Shown here in pieces: positions 8,012 to 17,049 of a stretch of 64,000 bases of DNA. Under the pieces are notes generated by a model. It did not search any database. It was given only the letters and a program-made list of their open reading frames with translations, and had not been told where the DNA came from. This stretch comes from Chitinophagaceae bacterium (GTDB lineage: Bacteria; Bacteroidota; Bacteroidia; Chitinophagales; Chitinophagaceae): assembly GCA_020403455.1 (NCBI GenBank), contig JADBXP010000010.1, positions 62,001 to 126,000 of the forward strand, given 5' to 3'. Numbering within the stretch: position 1 is the first letter of the stretch; every line of letters starts with the position of its first letter. A program made the position numbers and the translations under genes.

Positions 8012-9820
8012 ATGAAGAAGTCCTTACTGTTCCTGCCGGTCTTAGTGTTGATGCAGGTTACCCTCCTCGCTCAGTATGCTGAAGGTATCAAGCTGCTGAA
8101 CTATGAAAAAAACAAATCGGCAAAAGAAGTATTTCAGAAGCTGGTAGATGCCAACCCCCAAGATCCCCAGGCCACCTACTGGCTAGGGCAGGCCCTCCTG
8201 GCAACTGATGGTGGCGAACCCAGCAAAGATCAGGTTGCTGCTGCCAAGGCACTCTACCAGAAAGGACTTGCCTCCATTGGCAGTAATCCCTGGCTGGTGG
8301 TAGGTATGGGACACATCGAACTGCTGGAGCGGGGAGACATCAATTCCGTAAAACAAAAATTTGAACAGGCCATCACCGCTTCTACTGAAACGAAAGGAAA
8401 GAATAAAGGACAGGCCAATGCGGGTATTCTCAATGCCATCGGTCGTGCCAATGCTAAAGTTGCCAGCGGAACAGGAGATAATTTATATGCCATTGAAAAA
8501 CTCAATCAGGCAGGTCAAAATGACTTGACCAACCCTGATATTTTTATCAACAAAGGGATTAACTACCTGAAAATGGGTGGAGAAAATGGTGGTGAAGCAG
8601 TGAAAGCATACCAGGAAGCTCTAGCCCGCGATCCGAAAAGTGCATTGGCATTATATCGCATCGGCAAGGTTTACCAAAGCCAAAACAACAAGGAACTTTT
8701 CGAGCAGAATTTTGACAATGCCATTGCTGCCGACCCCGCTTGTCCGCTACCCTACTTTGCTTATTATTTGAATTATGCCAACCGCGATGTAAATCGTGCC
8801 AAAGAATATCTAGACAAATATGTATCAACAGCAGATAAAGATCCCAAGACCGATTATTTCGTAGCTGAATATCTTTTCCGTGCCGGTAAAAATGACGAGT
8901 CGCTGGCAAAGGTTCAGGAGTTGGAAAATTCAGTAGGCACCACTGAATTGCCCCGCCTGAATATGCTCTATGCTTACAACTATGACAGAAAAGGTGATTC
9001 CCTTCAGGCAAAGTCATACCTCGAGAAATTTTTTGCCAATGCACCTGCAGACAAAATCGAACCTACCGACTACGAACTGGCAGTAAAAATTCTGACCCGC
9101 TTCCCCGGAAGCGAGATGCAGGCTGCCTCCTATCTGGAAAAAGCAATCGCCAGCGACACCTCCCGTGTCAACAAGCAGAGCTACATGCAGCAGGCCGCTG
9201 ATATGTTTGCTAAAGCTAAAAATCCGGCTGAACAGCTGAAATGGTTAAAGCGCTCAGTTGAATTCAAGGGAACAACGTCAGAAGCAGATTATTATAAAAT
9301 GTCAGCTGCTGCTCTCGGTGCAAAAGATGTTGCTCAAACCATGGAGATTGCAAAAAATTATATGGCTGCACATCCTGATAAGCCTCAGCCTTACTCTTTC
9401 TACAGAAGAGCGGCCATCGCTTCCGATCCCGATACAACCAGTGGCAAAGGAGTTGAAAACCTGCAATACCTAGATTCTGTTTATGGACTTAATAAGGATA
9501 AATACAAAAAGGAGCTTTTTCTGAATAAGTATTATACAATATTGTATTATATCAACAAGCAGAATGCTTTGAAGAAAAGTCCCGATTTCAAAGTGAAGAG
9601 TGATGGTACAAAAACAGAGATAGTTGATCAGTTCCTGGCCATATGCCAGAAAAGCCTTCAGGTGACTGACCAAATGATAGAGCTTTATCCGGATGTGAAC
9701 GATGACAACAACAAGTTTGCACAGAGTGTTAAAGCAGAAATTCAGAAAAACTACGATTATTACTCAAAACCTCCTGTGAAGAAGGCCAATACACCGGTTG
9801 CTCCTCCTGCAAAAGGTTAA
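8012..9820 (+). CDS. Exported tetratricopeptide-repeat protein
   Basis: 602 residues with a signal peptide (MKKSLLFLPVLVLMQVTLLAQ). TPR-like helical repeats run through the mature protein: AEGIKLLNYEKNKSAKEVFQKLVDANPQDPQATYWLGQALL, a repeat with EAVKAYQEALARDPKSALALYRIGKVY, EQNFDNAIAADPACPLPYFAYY, and several degenerate ones up to about residue 480. The C-terminus is low-complexity (KPPVKKANTPVAPPAKG). It probably scaffolds an envelope complex in the periplasm. It is 25 bases downstream of the PstS-like gene and is followed by a strong terminator, so it ends the three-gene unit. Confidence 0.88.
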   Translation: MKKSLLFLPVLVLMQVTLLAQYAEGIKLLNYEKNKSAKEVFQKLVDANPQDPQATYWLGQALLATDGGEPSKDQVAAAKALYQKGLASIGSNPWLVVGMGHIELLERGDINSVKQKFEQAITASTETKGKNKGQANAGILNAIGRANAKVASGTGDNLYAIEKLNQAGQNDLTNPDIFINKGINYLKMGGENGGEAVKAYQEALARDPKSALALYRIGKVYQSQNNKELFEQNFDNAIAADPACPLPYFAYYLNYANRDVNRAKEYLDKYVSTADKDPKTDYFVAEYLFRAGKNDESLAKVQELENSVGTTELPRLNMLYAYNYDRKGDSLQAKSYLEKFFANAPADKIEPTDYELAVKILTRFPGSEMQAASYLEKAIASDTSRVNKQSYMQQAADMFAKAKNPAEQLKWLKRSVEFKGTTSEADYYKMSAAALGAKDVAQTMEIAKNYMAAHPDKPQPYSFYRRAAIASDPDTTSGKGVENLQYLDSVYGLNKDKYKKELFLNKYYTILYYINKQNALKKSPDFKVKSDGTKTEIVDQFLAICQKSLQVTDQMIELYPDVNDDNNKFAQSVKAEIQKNYDYYSKPPVKKANTPVAPPAKG

Positions 9821-9841
9821 ACAATAAAATAATCTGTAAAA

Positions 9842-9870
9842 AACTCTCCGACAAACGGGGAGTTTTTCTT
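9842..9870 (+). terminator. Rho-independent terminator between the TPR gene and nuoA
   Basis: Stem AACTCTCCG (9842-9850) with CGGGGAGTT (9856-9864), five-base loop, then a T-rich tail. It separates the TPR transcript from the nuo operon promoter. Confidence 0.8.
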
Positions 9871-9888
9871 TTATATCCCTAGCTGATG

Positions 9889-9896
9889 TATTTTTG
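9889..9896 (+). promoter_or_regulatory. -7 box (TATTTTTG), promoter of the nuo operon
   Basis: Perfect TAnnTTTG match 18 bases before the nuoA ATG at 9915 and directly after the terminator. It is the only candidate seen for the 13.5 kb operon. Confidence 0.55.
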
Positions 9897-9914
9897 CGAA
9901 AATTTTCCGGATAC

Positions 9915-10316
9915 ATGCATCCGTTCCAATTACTCGCCGACGCCAGTGCCACCAGTTCCGCCTCAGGTTATTTGCCTATAGGCATACAATTGATTTTTGC
10001 TGCAGGGTTCGTTTTCTTCATGATTGGGCTATCAGCCTGGTTAGGCCCTAAGCGCAAGACAAGCGATAAGCTGGAAAATTTTGCCAGTGGTATAGAATCA
10101 CATGGCAATGCCCGTCAGCCCATGGCCATCAAGTACTTCCTCGTAGCGATTCTGTTTGTTTTGTTTGATGTGGAAGTGATCTTTTTCTATCCCTATGCGG
10201 TCAATTTCAGGGAGTTGGGCTGGTCAGGATTTGGAGCAGTATTGATGTTTGTAGGTTTCTTTTTTGCAGGATTCATCTACGTCATCAAAAAGGGGGCACT
10301 TACCTGGGAAGATTAA
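9915..10316 (+). CDS. nuoA: NADH-quinone oxidoreductase subunit A
   Basis: 133 residues, three transmembrane helices, part of the membrane arm of complex I near the quinone cavity. Family blocks are GLSAWLGPKRKTSDKLENFASGIE and the loop NARQPMAIKYFLVAILFVLFDVEVIFFYPYA, containing the conserved FDVE motif in the second helix. The ATG at 9915 is preferred over an in-frame TTG at 9894, because the TTG lies inside the -7 promoter box. First gene of nuoA-N; ~100 bases to nuoB. Confidence 0.96.
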   Translation: MHPFQLLADASATSSASGYLPIGIQLIFAAGFVFFMIGLSAWLGPKRKTSDKLENFASGIESHGNARQPMAIKYFLVAILFVLFDVEVIFFYPYAVNFRELGWSGFGAVLMFVGFFFAGFIYVIKKGALTWED

Positions 10317-10381
10317 TTTGGCCGGGTGCAACTACCTGGCTGTTGGTTTGTTAATAAAAGGTATTAACTGGTTGTAAGAAA

Positions 10382-10397
10382 TCCCCGCAAACGGGGA
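10382..10397 (+). other. Small GC-rich hairpin in the nuoA-nuoB gap
   Basis: TCCCCG (10382-10387) pairs with CGGGGA (10392-10397) around a CAAA loop. There is no T run, so it is not a terminator. It lies just upstream of the AAGGAGG ribosome-binding site of nuoB. Confidence 0.5.
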
Positions 10398-10417
10398 ATA
10401 AAAAGGAGGAACACATT

Positions 10418-11008
10418 ATGTCACGTCCAGTTCGTTTCAATATTCACCCCATTGCAGCCGATATTAAAGAGGCGGTTGGTGTTGCCGAGGCACCGGAAGG
10501 TTATGCCGGTGAGGGCTTTTTTGCTACCCAAATGAGTAGCGTTGTAGGTCTGGCCCGGAAGAATTCCATGTGGCCGCTTCCCTTTGCTACCTCCTGCTGT
10601 GGGATTGAATTCATGGCCACGATGGCTTCGCACTATGACCTCGCCCGTTTTGGAGCAGAGCGCGTAGGTTTTTCACCCCGTCAGTGTGATTTATTGATGG
10701 TGATGGGTACCATTGCTAAAAAGATGGGTCCGGTGTTGCGTCAGGTGTACCTGCAAATGGCCGAGCCCCGTTGGGTGATAGCTGTAGGTGCTTGCGCCTC
10801 TAGCGGTGGAATTTTTGATTCCTATAGTGTGTTGCAGGGAATTGATCAGATCATTCCGGTAGATGTTTATGTGCCCGGATGCCCACCCCGTCCTGAAGCC
10901 ATTCTGGATGGATTCATGAAGATCCAAGATCTGGTAGGTCAGGAAAGCATTCGTCGCAGAAACAGTGAACAATACAAACAATTATTGAACAGTTACGGCA
11001 TCGAGTAA
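10418..11008 (+). CDS. nuoB: NADH-quinone oxidoreductase subunit B
   Basis: 196 residues. Carries cluster N2, the last iron-sulfur centre before quinone. Its 4Fe-4S ligands are C60 and C61 (SCCGIEF), C126 (GACASSGG) and C155 (VPGCPPRP). Peripheral-arm protein at the quinone site, contacting NuoD and NuoI. An unusually good Shine-Dalgarno sequence (AAGGAGG) precedes the ATG, which is uncommon in Bacteroidetes. nuoC follows after 30 bases. Confidence 0.97.
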   Translation: MSRPVRFNIHPIAADIKEAVGVAEAPEGYAGEGFFATQMSSVVGLARKNSMWPLPFATSCCGIEFMATMASHYDLARFGAERVGFSPRQCDLLMVMGTIAKKMGPVLRQVYLQMAEPRWVIAVGACASSGGIFDSYSVLQGIDQIIPVDVYVPGCPPRPEAILDGFMKIQDLVGQESIRRRNSEQYKQLLNSYGIE

Positions 11009-11038
11009 TTGCTTCCCAACCACAGCACCCACTCACTT

Positions 11039-11545
11039 ATGGCTCTTGATAACGCTTATATACAACAACAACTGACCGCACAGTTCGGTGAAGATTTCTT
11101 TTCTTTCAGCGAATCTTATGGCATGCTCACTGCTGAATTTGCCAAGGAGTCTAACCTGAAAGTATTGCAGTTCTTATACGATGAGCCTTCATTGGCTTTT
11201 CGGTTTCTTACTGACCTCTGTGCTGTTCACAACCCCGATCTGGAGGGGAAAGAATTGTGCGTGGTGTACCATTTGCACAACCTTACTGAAAATGTTCGCC
11301 TTCGGTTGAAAATATATACTTCCATTCAGGCACCTCAGGTGTTCACGGCTACCCGTTTATTCTCCTCTGCCAACTGGATGGAACGGGAAACCTACGATTT
11401 CTATGGAGTTAATTTTACCGGGCACCCCAATCTTAAGCGTGTATTGAATGTAGATGAGATGGATTATTTCCCCTTGCGCAAGGAATATCCGCTGGAAGAC
11501 CAGACCCGTATTGATAAAGATGATGAAATGTTTGGAAGAGGATAA
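11039..11545 (+). CDS. nuoC: NADH-quinone oxidoreductase subunit C
   Basis: 168 residues, 30-kDa subunit. Signature in the C-terminal half: WMERETYDFYGVNFTGHPNLKRVL followed by YPLEDQ. Separate from NuoD here; in Escherichia coli the two are fused. The ATG at 11039 is chosen over an in-frame TTG at 11009 that would abut the nuoB stop, because the first ten residues of the longer form are not family-like. Stabilises the junction between the hydrophilic arm and NuoB/NuoD. Confidence 0.95.
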   Translation: MALDNAYIQQQLTAQFGEDFFSFSESYGMLTAEFAKESNLKVLQFLYDEPSLAFRFLTDLCAVHNPDLEGKELCVVYHLHNLTENVRLRLKIYTSIQAPQVFTATRLFSSANWMERETYDFYGVNFTGHPNLKRVLNVDEMDYFPLRKEYPLEDQTRIDKDDEMFGRG

Positions 11546-11586
11546 ATGAAAACACTCAGACAATCACTACAACGAAGCCACTTTTC

Positions 11587-12819
11587 ATGATGACAGAAAC
11601 TTTACAACATATACAACTACCTGAGGGTTCTATAGAAAAGCAGACTACCACGCTGAACCTCGGTCCGACACACCCTGCCACCCACGGTGTGTTCCAAAAT
11701 ATCATTGAACTCGACGGGGAGCGCATTGTTTCTGCTGAATCTACAGTGGGCTACATCCACAGGGCTTTTGAAAAAATAGCTGAACGCAGGCCGTTGTATC
11801 AGATCACACCACTCACCGATCGCCTGAACTATTGTAGCAGTCCCATCAACAACATGGGCTGGCACATTACCTGTGAAAAGTTATTGGGCGTTGAAACTCC
11901 TAAGCGGGTAGACTATCTCCGTGTAATCATCATGGAGCTGGCTCGTATCTCCGACCACCTGATCTGTAATTCCATCGTGGGAGTTGATACGGGAGCCTTT
12001 ACCGGGTTTCTCTATGTGATGCAATACAGGGAGCTGATTTATGAAATTTATGAAGAGATCTGCGGTTCCAGACTTACCACTAACATTGGCCGTATAGGTG
12101 GATTTGAAAGAAATTTCTCGGCGACTGCTTTTTCCAAATTGGAAAAATTTCTCAAAGAGTACCCGGAGGTATTGAAAGAGTTTGAAAATCTCTTTACAAG
12201 AAACCGGATCTTCATGGAACGTACCATTGGTGGAGGTGCCATCAGTGCTGAACGTGCTCTCAACTATGGATTTACAGGCCCCAACCTGCGCGCAGCCGGA
12301 GTAGATTATGATGTAAGGGTGCACAATCCTTATAGTAGCTATCAGGATTTTGATTTTATTATTCCGGTAGGAAAAACAGGCGATAACTACGATCGCTTTT
12401 TGGTAAGGAACGAAGAAATGTGGCAGAGCTTGTCCATCATTCAGCAGGCCTACCAAAAAATACAGGAGTTCAAAGGGAAGGATGCAGAAGTGTACCATGC
12501 CGATGTGCCTGAATATTATCTGCCAAAGAAAGAAGATGTTTACACCAAGATGGAAGCACTCATCTGGCACTTCAAGATAATCATGGGTGAGGTTGATATG
12601 CCCAAAGGCGAAGTGTACCAGGCAGTGGAAGGAGGTAATGGTGAGTTGGGCTTCTACCTGATCAGTGATGGTGGCAGAGCCCCATTCCGCCTGCATTTCC
12701 GTCGGCCTTGCTTTATCTATTACCAGGCATATCCCGAATTGGTGAAAGGCGGTATGTTGAGCGATGCGGTTGTAACCATGAGTAGCCTTAACCTGATCGC
12801 CGGAGAAATGGATGCATAA
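11587..12819 (+). CDS. nuoD: NADH-quinone oxidoreductase subunit D
   Basis: 410 residues, 49-kDa subunit, homologous to [NiFe]-hydrogenase large subunits and forming the quinone-binding pocket with NuoB. Clear blocks: LNLGPTHPATHGVF, VGYIHRAFEKIAERRPLYQ, TDRLNYCSSPINNMG, IGRIGGFERNFS, and the C-terminal GGRAPFRLHFRRPCFIYYQAYPELVKGGMLSDAVVTMSSLNLIAGEMDA. The conserved THPATHG histidines are present. Two ATGs occur in tandem (11587 and 11590); either could be used. Confidence 0.97.
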   Translation: MMTETLQHIQLPEGSIEKQTTTLNLGPTHPATHGVFQNIIELDGERIVSAESTVGYIHRAFEKIAERRPLYQITPLTDRLNYCSSPINNMGWHITCEKLLGVETPKRVDYLRVIIMELARISDHLICNSIVGVDTGAFTGFLYVMQYRELIYEIYEEICGSRLTTNIGRIGGFERNFSATAFSKLEKFLKEYPEVLKEFENLFTRNRIFMERTIGGGAISAERALNYGFTGPNLRAAGVDYDVRVHNPYSSYQDFDFIIPVGKTGDNYDRFLVRNEEMWQSLSIIQQAYQKIQEFKGKDAEVYHADVPEYYLPKKEDVYTKMEALIWHFKIIMGEVDMPKGEVYQAVEGGNGELGFYLISDGGRAPFRLHFRRPCFIYYQAYPELVKGGMLSDAVVTMSSLNLIAGEMDA

Positions 12820-12825
12820 TTTTTA

Positions 12826-13353
12826 ATGAACAAGAACAACATCGGATTCTATATGGTAACATTTTCTGAACAGGAGCTCGCAAAAGTCAAAGAGATCATC
12901 TCTCATTATCCTGAGGGAAAACAAAAGAGTGCATTGCTCCCTGTTTTGCACCTCGCACAGGATACCTTCGGCGGCTGGTTGAGTACAGACACCATGGATT
13001 ATGTGGCAGGACTCCTGAGCATAGAGCCGATAGAAGTATATGAAGTAGCAACTTTCTACAGCATGTACAACCTCAAGCCAATGGGAAAATATGTATTTGA
13101 GGTTTGTCAAACAGGCCCCTGCATGATACAGGGTTCTGATAACATCATCGCATACATAGGATCAAAACTGGGTATCCGTCCGGGCGAAACTACTTCCGAT
13201 GGCATGTTCAGTCTGAAAACAGTAGAGTGTCTCGGCGCATGCGGTTATGCCCCCATGATGCAGTTGGGGAAGCATTATCGTGAGCACCTGACACCGGAAA
13301 AGGTAGATGCCATTATCGCTGAATGCCGCAACAACGCAGCAGCACAAAACTGA
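12826..13353 (+). CDS. nuoE: NADH-quinone oxidoreductase subunit E
   Basis: 175 residues, thioredoxin-like 24-kDa subunit carrying the N1a 2Fe-2S cluster. Ligands are C94 and C99 (VCQTGPCM) and C135 and C139 (ECLGACG). Family blocks include YPEGKQKSALLPVLHLAQ and EVATFYSMYNLKPMGKY. The first ATG at 12826 is 6 bases after the nuoD stop; an alternative at 12853 (MVTFSEQELAKVKEII) gives a more typical N-terminus. Forms the NADH-dehydrogenase module with NuoF and NuoG. Confidence 0.96.
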   Translation: MNKNNIGFYMVTFSEQELAKVKEIISHYPEGKQKSALLPVLHLAQDTFGGWLSTDTMDYVAGLLSIEPIEVYEVATFYSMYNLKPMGKYVFEVCQTGPCMIQGSDNIIAYIGSKLGIRPGETTSDGMFSLKTVECLGACGYAPMMQLGKHYREHLTPEKVDAIIAECRNNAAAQN

Positions 13354-13365
13354 TCGTCAATCATT

Positions 13366-13387
13366 GCCGGCTAAAAAATACACCGGC
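13366..13387 (+). other. Small hairpin in the nuoE-nuoF gap
   Basis: GCCGG (13366-13370) pairs with CCGGC (13383-13387) around a 12-base A-rich loop. No T run on the coding side. Possible intercistronic stem. Confidence 0.35.
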
Positions 13388-13402
13388 CTGAAATAAAAAA
13401 AT

Positions 13403-14761
13403 ATGGGTGTTCAACTGCTCTTGGAAAAAGTAAAAGTGGAGGGAATCCGCCACTATGATGTATATCGCCGCGAAGGTGGATACCGCAGCGTGGAGAAGGC
13501 TTTGAAGCAAATGAGTCCGGAAGCTATCGTAGAAGAAGTGAAGAAAAGCGGACTCCGTGGAAGAGGTGGTGCAGGATTTCCTGCCGGTATGAAGTGGAGC
13601 TTCATCGCTAAACCTGAAGGGGTACCTCGCCACCTTGTATGCAATGCCGATGAAAGTGAACCCGGCACATTCAAAGACCGCTACCTCATGGAATTCATCC
13701 CCCATCTCTTGATTGAGGGCTTGATTGTTTCATCTTATGCACTTGGAAGCAACGATACATACATTTATATCCGCGGTGAATATGCCTGGATAGCAGATAT
13801 TTTAGAGACAGCAATTGAAGAAGCAAAAGCCAACGGAATGTTGGGTAAGAACATCCTCCAGTCCGGCTTCGATTGCAACATCTATGTTCACCGTGGTGCC
13901 GGTGCTTATATCTGTGGTGAAGAAACTGCTTTAATTGAATCATTGGAAGGTAAGCGGGGTAACCCACGCATCAAACCTCCTTTCCCTGCTGTGCAGGGTG
14001 TGTGGATGCGTCCTACCGTAGTGAACAATGTAGAAACTTTGGCAGCAGTAGTACCCATCATCAATGATGGTGGTGAAGCGTATGCCAAAATCGGTGTCGG
14101 AAAATCTACGGGTACCAAACTTATTTCTGCTTGCGGTAATATCAACCGTCCGGGAGTGTATGAAATAGATATGACCATCTCTGTGGAGGAATTTATCTAT
14201 AGCGATGAATATTGCGGTGGCATTCCCAATGGAAAAAGGTTGAAGGCTTGTATCCCTGGTGGTTCCTCTGTACCTATCCTTCCTGCCAATCTTTTGTTGA
14301 AAACAGCCAAAGGCGAAGCCCGTCTAATGAATTATGAAAGTCTGAGTGACGGTGGCTTTGTGAGTGGCTCCATGATGGGCTCCGGTGGTTTCATCGTTTT
14401 GGATGAAGACCAGTGTATCGTGAAAAACACGTACACACTTACTCGTTTTTACCGCCATGAAAGTTGTGGTCAATGTTCTCCTTGTCGGGAAGGAACCGGC
14501 TGGATGGAAAAAATTCTGTGGCGTTTGGAGAACGGGGAGGGAAAAGAATCTGATATCGACTTGCTTTGGGATATTCAGCGTCGCATTGAGGGCAATACCA
14601 TTTGTCCGCTCGGTGATGCCGCTGCCTGGCCGGTTGCAGCTGCTATCCGTCATTTCAGAGATGAATTTGAATGGCATGTTCGCGAGCCGCAGGAAGCAAG
14701 GAAAAGAAATTACGGACTGGCACATTATGCTGATCCGATTCATGTACCCGTAGCAGGATAA
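13403..14761 (+). CDS. nuoF: NADH-quinone oxidoreductase subunit F (NADH/FMN-binding)
   Basis: 452 residues, 51-kDa subunit where NADH is oxidised and electrons pass to FMN and cluster N3. The NADH-binding glycine-rich motif is GLRGRGGAGFPAGMKW. The FMN region includes CNADESEPGTFKDRYLME and YIYIRGEYAWI, then GAGAYICGEETALIESLEGKRG. The N3 4Fe-4S ligands are in ESCGQCSPCREGTGW and CPLGDAAAWP. Soluble, tip of the hydrophilic arm. Lies between nuoE and nuoG as usual. Confidence 0.97.
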   Translation: MGVQLLLEKVKVEGIRHYDVYRREGGYRSVEKALKQMSPEAIVEEVKKSGLRGRGGAGFPAGMKWSFIAKPEGVPRHLVCNADESEPGTFKDRYLMEFIPHLLIEGLIVSSYALGSNDTYIYIRGEYAWIADILETAIEEAKANGMLGKNILQSGFDCNIYVHRGAGAYICGEETALIESLEGKRGNPRIKPPFPAVQGVWMRPTVVNNVETLAAVVPIINDGGEAYAKIGVGKSTGTKLISACGNINRPGVYEIDMTISVEEFIYSDEYCGGIPNGKRLKACIPGGSSVPILPANLLLKTAKGEARLMNYESLSDGGFVSGSMMGSGGFIVLDEDQCIVKNTYTLTRFYRHESCGQCSPCREGTGWMEKILWRLENGEGKESDIDLLWDIQRRIEGNTICPLGDAAAWPVAAAIRHFRDEFEWHVREPQEARKRNYGLAHYADPIHVPVAG

Positions 14762-14794
14762 AAAGTAGCAAAAACAACAGCAGAAAAAATATTT

Positions 14795-15913
14795 ATGTCT
14801 GAACAACCACTCCTTACTGTAACAATAGACAACATCACGTTACAAGTGCCTGCCGGGACAACTATTTTGCAGGCAGCCAGAAAAATCGGTGGTGAAGTGG
14901 CGCCTCCTGCCATGTGTTATTACAGTAAGCTAAAGGAAAGCGGCGGTAAATGTCGTACCTGCCTGGTAGAAGTAAGCAAGGGTTCAGAAAAAGATCCACG
15001 TCCATTGCCCAAACTCGTTGCCTCTTGCCGGACCACTGTTATGGATGGCATGGAGGTGAAGAATATTACCAGTCCCCGTGTACTGGATGCAAGGGCGGGA
15101 GTAGTAGAGTTTTTGCTCATCAATCACCCGCTCGATTGTCCGATCTGCGATCAAGCCGGAGAATGTCATCTGCAGGACCTGAGCTATGAACACGGCAAGG
15201 AGGGTACCCGGTATGAATTTCAGCGCCGCACATTTAAGAAGCATGACCTAGGTCCGTACATCCAACTGCACATGACACGTTGCATTCTGTGTTATCGTTG
15301 TGTATACACGGCCGATCAGCTCACGGCTCGCAGGGAGCATGGTGTACTCGACCGTGGTGATCATGCTGAAATCGCCACCCACATTGAAAAAAGTCTTGAA
15401 AATAATTTCATTGGAAATGTAATTGATGTTTGTCCGGTAGGCGCTCTAACAGATAAAACTTTCCGTTTCAAGAACCGTGTATGGTTCCTGAAACCTTTGA
15501 ATGCCCACCGTGATTGTCCCGATTGTTGCGGTAAAGTGACCTTATGGAACCGGGGTGATGAAGTCTATCGCGTAACAGCCCGAAAAGATGAATGGGGTGA
15601 AGTGGAAAGTCTGGAAGATGGCTCTGCTGCCTGGATTTGTAATACTTGTCGCTTCGACAAGAAAAAAACAAGTGATTGGGTTATTGAAGGCCCCAGAGAT
15701 ATCAACCGCCATTCGGTGATTTCACAGGGACACTATGCAGGAAAGATTGGTACAACAACACCGACAGAAATTTTCACTGCTGTTCATGATGGCAGGCAGC
15801 CGAAGCTGCTCATGGACATCCACAGTGTCAGTGAAGTGAACCGTCCGGAAATTGAACTGAGCCGCATAGCCGGACCATCACATAGCAACGATTTTCAAAA
15901 GGGAAATGAATAA
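14795..15913 (+). CDS. nuoG: NADH-quinone oxidoreductase subunit G, short form
   Basis: 372 residues, against about 680-910 for enterobacterial or Thermus NuoG. The N-terminal part is intact: 2Fe-2S ligands C41, C53, C56 and C78; the His-Cys cluster H111, C115, C118 and C124 (HPLDCPICDQAGEC); and a 4Fe-4S set C163, C166, C169 and C213. A further cysteine group (C241, C244/C245, C282, C285) follows and could hold the N7-type or first molybdopterin-domain cluster. The long molybdopterin-oxidoreductase-like domain that normally follows is absent; the reading frame simply ends and nuoH starts 11 bases later. No frameshift is visible, so this looks like a natural short form, known in other Bacteroidetes. 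Confidence 0.93.
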   Translation: MSEQPLLTVTIDNITLQVPAGTTILQAARKIGGEVAPPAMCYYSKLKESGGKCRTCLVEVSKGSEKDPRPLPKLVASCRTTVMDGMEVKNITSPRVLDARAGVVEFLLINHPLDCPICDQAGECHLQDLSYEHGKEGTRYEFQRRTFKKHDLGPYIQLHMTRCILCYRCVYTADQLTARREHGVLDRGDHAEIATHIEKSLENNFIGNVIDVCPVGALTDKTFRFKNRVWFLKPLNAHRDCPDCCGKVTLWNRGDEVYRVTARKDEWGEVESLEDGSAAWICNTCRFDKKKTSDWVIEGPRDINRHSVISQGHYAGKIGTTTPTEIFTAVHDGRQPKLLMDIHSVSEVNRPEIELSRIAGPSHSNDFQKGNE

Positions 15914-15924
15914 CAACCTGAAGT

Positions 15925-17007
15925 ATGAGCTTATTGCAGTTGGACATATTATTATTGATCGAAAAGCTGGTCTTGATAGTCATTATCGTACTGGCGAGTT
16001 TAGGAATTGCCCTCTACACCACATTCGCTGAGCGAAAAGTGGCAGCAATCTTGCAAGATAGACCCGGTCCTGAAAGAGCCGGTCCGCTGGGACTTTTGCA
16101 ACCATTTGCCGATGGACTTAAACTGGTGATGAAAGAGGAGATCATCCCCGGCAATGCCAACAAGGCCTTGTTCATACTGGGTCCGGCTTTGGCCATGACT
16201 GCCGCCTTGATGACCTGTGCTGTAATTCCCTGGAGTAGCCAGGTAGAATTATTTGGAAGAAAAATTGATTTACAAATTGCTGATATCAACATCGGAATTC
16301 TTTATGTATTTGGTGTGGTGAGTTTGGGTGTGTATGGTATCATGATTGGTGGTTGGGCTTCCAATAATAAATTTTCTTTGATGGCAGCGCTGCGGGGAGC
16401 TTCACAGGCCATCAGCTATGAATTGGCGATGGGTCTTTCCCTCATCGCAGTATTAATGCTGGGTGGTTCCCTTAGTCTGAAAACTTTGGTAGATCAGCAG
16501 ATGGCACCGGGCTATCTCTGGAACATCGCGTACCAGCCCCTTGGCTTCCTGATCTTCTTTGTCTGTGCACTGGCTGAATGTAACCGAACACCCTTCGATT
16601 TGCCCGAAGCTGAAAGTGAACTGAACTTTGGATATCACCAGGAATACTCCTCCATGAAGCTTGGCTTCTACCTGTTTTCTGAATATGTGAATATGATCAT
16701 GAGCAGTGCGGTAATGGCGTGCCTGTTTTTTGGTGGATATGATATTCCCTTCCTCGATGAAAAAACATTGCCCGTTAATCTGGCGGCTGTTTTGGGACTG
16801 GGAGCATTGCTGACAAAAATTGTTCTTTTCCTTTTCTTGTTCATGTGGATACGCTGGACAATCCCGCGCTTCCGCTATGATCAGTTGATGAACCTGGGCT
16901 GGAAAAAATTAATTCCTCTGGCATTGGTGAATATGTTGCTTACCGGCATTTTTATTCTCATGAAACAGGAAGGAACCTGGCAAACAATTACCGGATTCTT
17001 TAAATAA
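15925..17007 (+). CDS. nuoH: NADH-quinone oxidoreductase subunit H
   Basis: 360 residues, about eight transmembrane helices. It joins the membrane arm to the quinone site. Highly conserved blocks: ERKVAAILQDRPGPERAGPLGLLQPFADGLKLVMKE (quinone-site loop), the AALRGASQAISYELAMGLSL helix, and ALAECNRTPFDLPEAESELNFGYHQEYSSMKLG with its essential acidic residues. The C-terminus WIRWTIPRFRYDQLMNLGWKKLIPLAL is also typical. Confidence 0.97.
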   Translation: MSLLQLDILLLIEKLVLIVIIVLASLGIALYTTFAERKVAAILQDRPGPERAGPLGLLQPFADGLKLVMKEEIIPGNANKALFILGPALAMTAALMTCAVIPWSSQVELFGRKIDLQIADINIGILYVFGVVSLGVYGIMIGGWASNNKFSLMAALRGASQAISYELAMGLSLIAVLMLGGSLSLKTLVDQQMAPGYLWNIAYQPLGFLIFFVCALAECNRTPFDLPEAESELNFGYHQEYSSMKLGFYLFSEYVNMIMSSAVMACLFFGGYDIPFLDEKTLPVNLAAVLGLGALLTKIVLFLFLFMWIRWTIPRFRYDQLMNLGWKKLIPLALVNMLLTGIFILMKQEGTWQTITGFFK

Positions 17008-17015
17008 AACAACTA

Positions 17016-17030
17016 ACGGCAATCTGCCGT
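17016..17030 (+). other. Small hairpin in the nuoH-nuoI gap
   Basis: ACGGCA (17016-17021) pairs perfectly with TGCCGT (17025-17030) around ATC. No T run. One of several small stems in gaps of this operon. Confidence 0.45.
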
Positions 17031-17049
17031 AATTAAATAATAGCAAACT

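Noticed and set aside
10382..10397. Hairpin in the nuoA-nuoB gap as a terminator
   Set aside because: No T run follows and the operon clearly continues with a good ribosome-binding site for nuoB.
11881..12696. 271-codon minus-strand frame opposite nuoD
   Set aside because: Antisense shadow of a highly conserved complex I gene; no recognisable protein.
14795..15913. Frameshift or truncation pseudogene for nuoG
   Set aside because: The frame ends cleanly, nuoH begins 11 bases later, and there is no leftover domain sequence in other frames.
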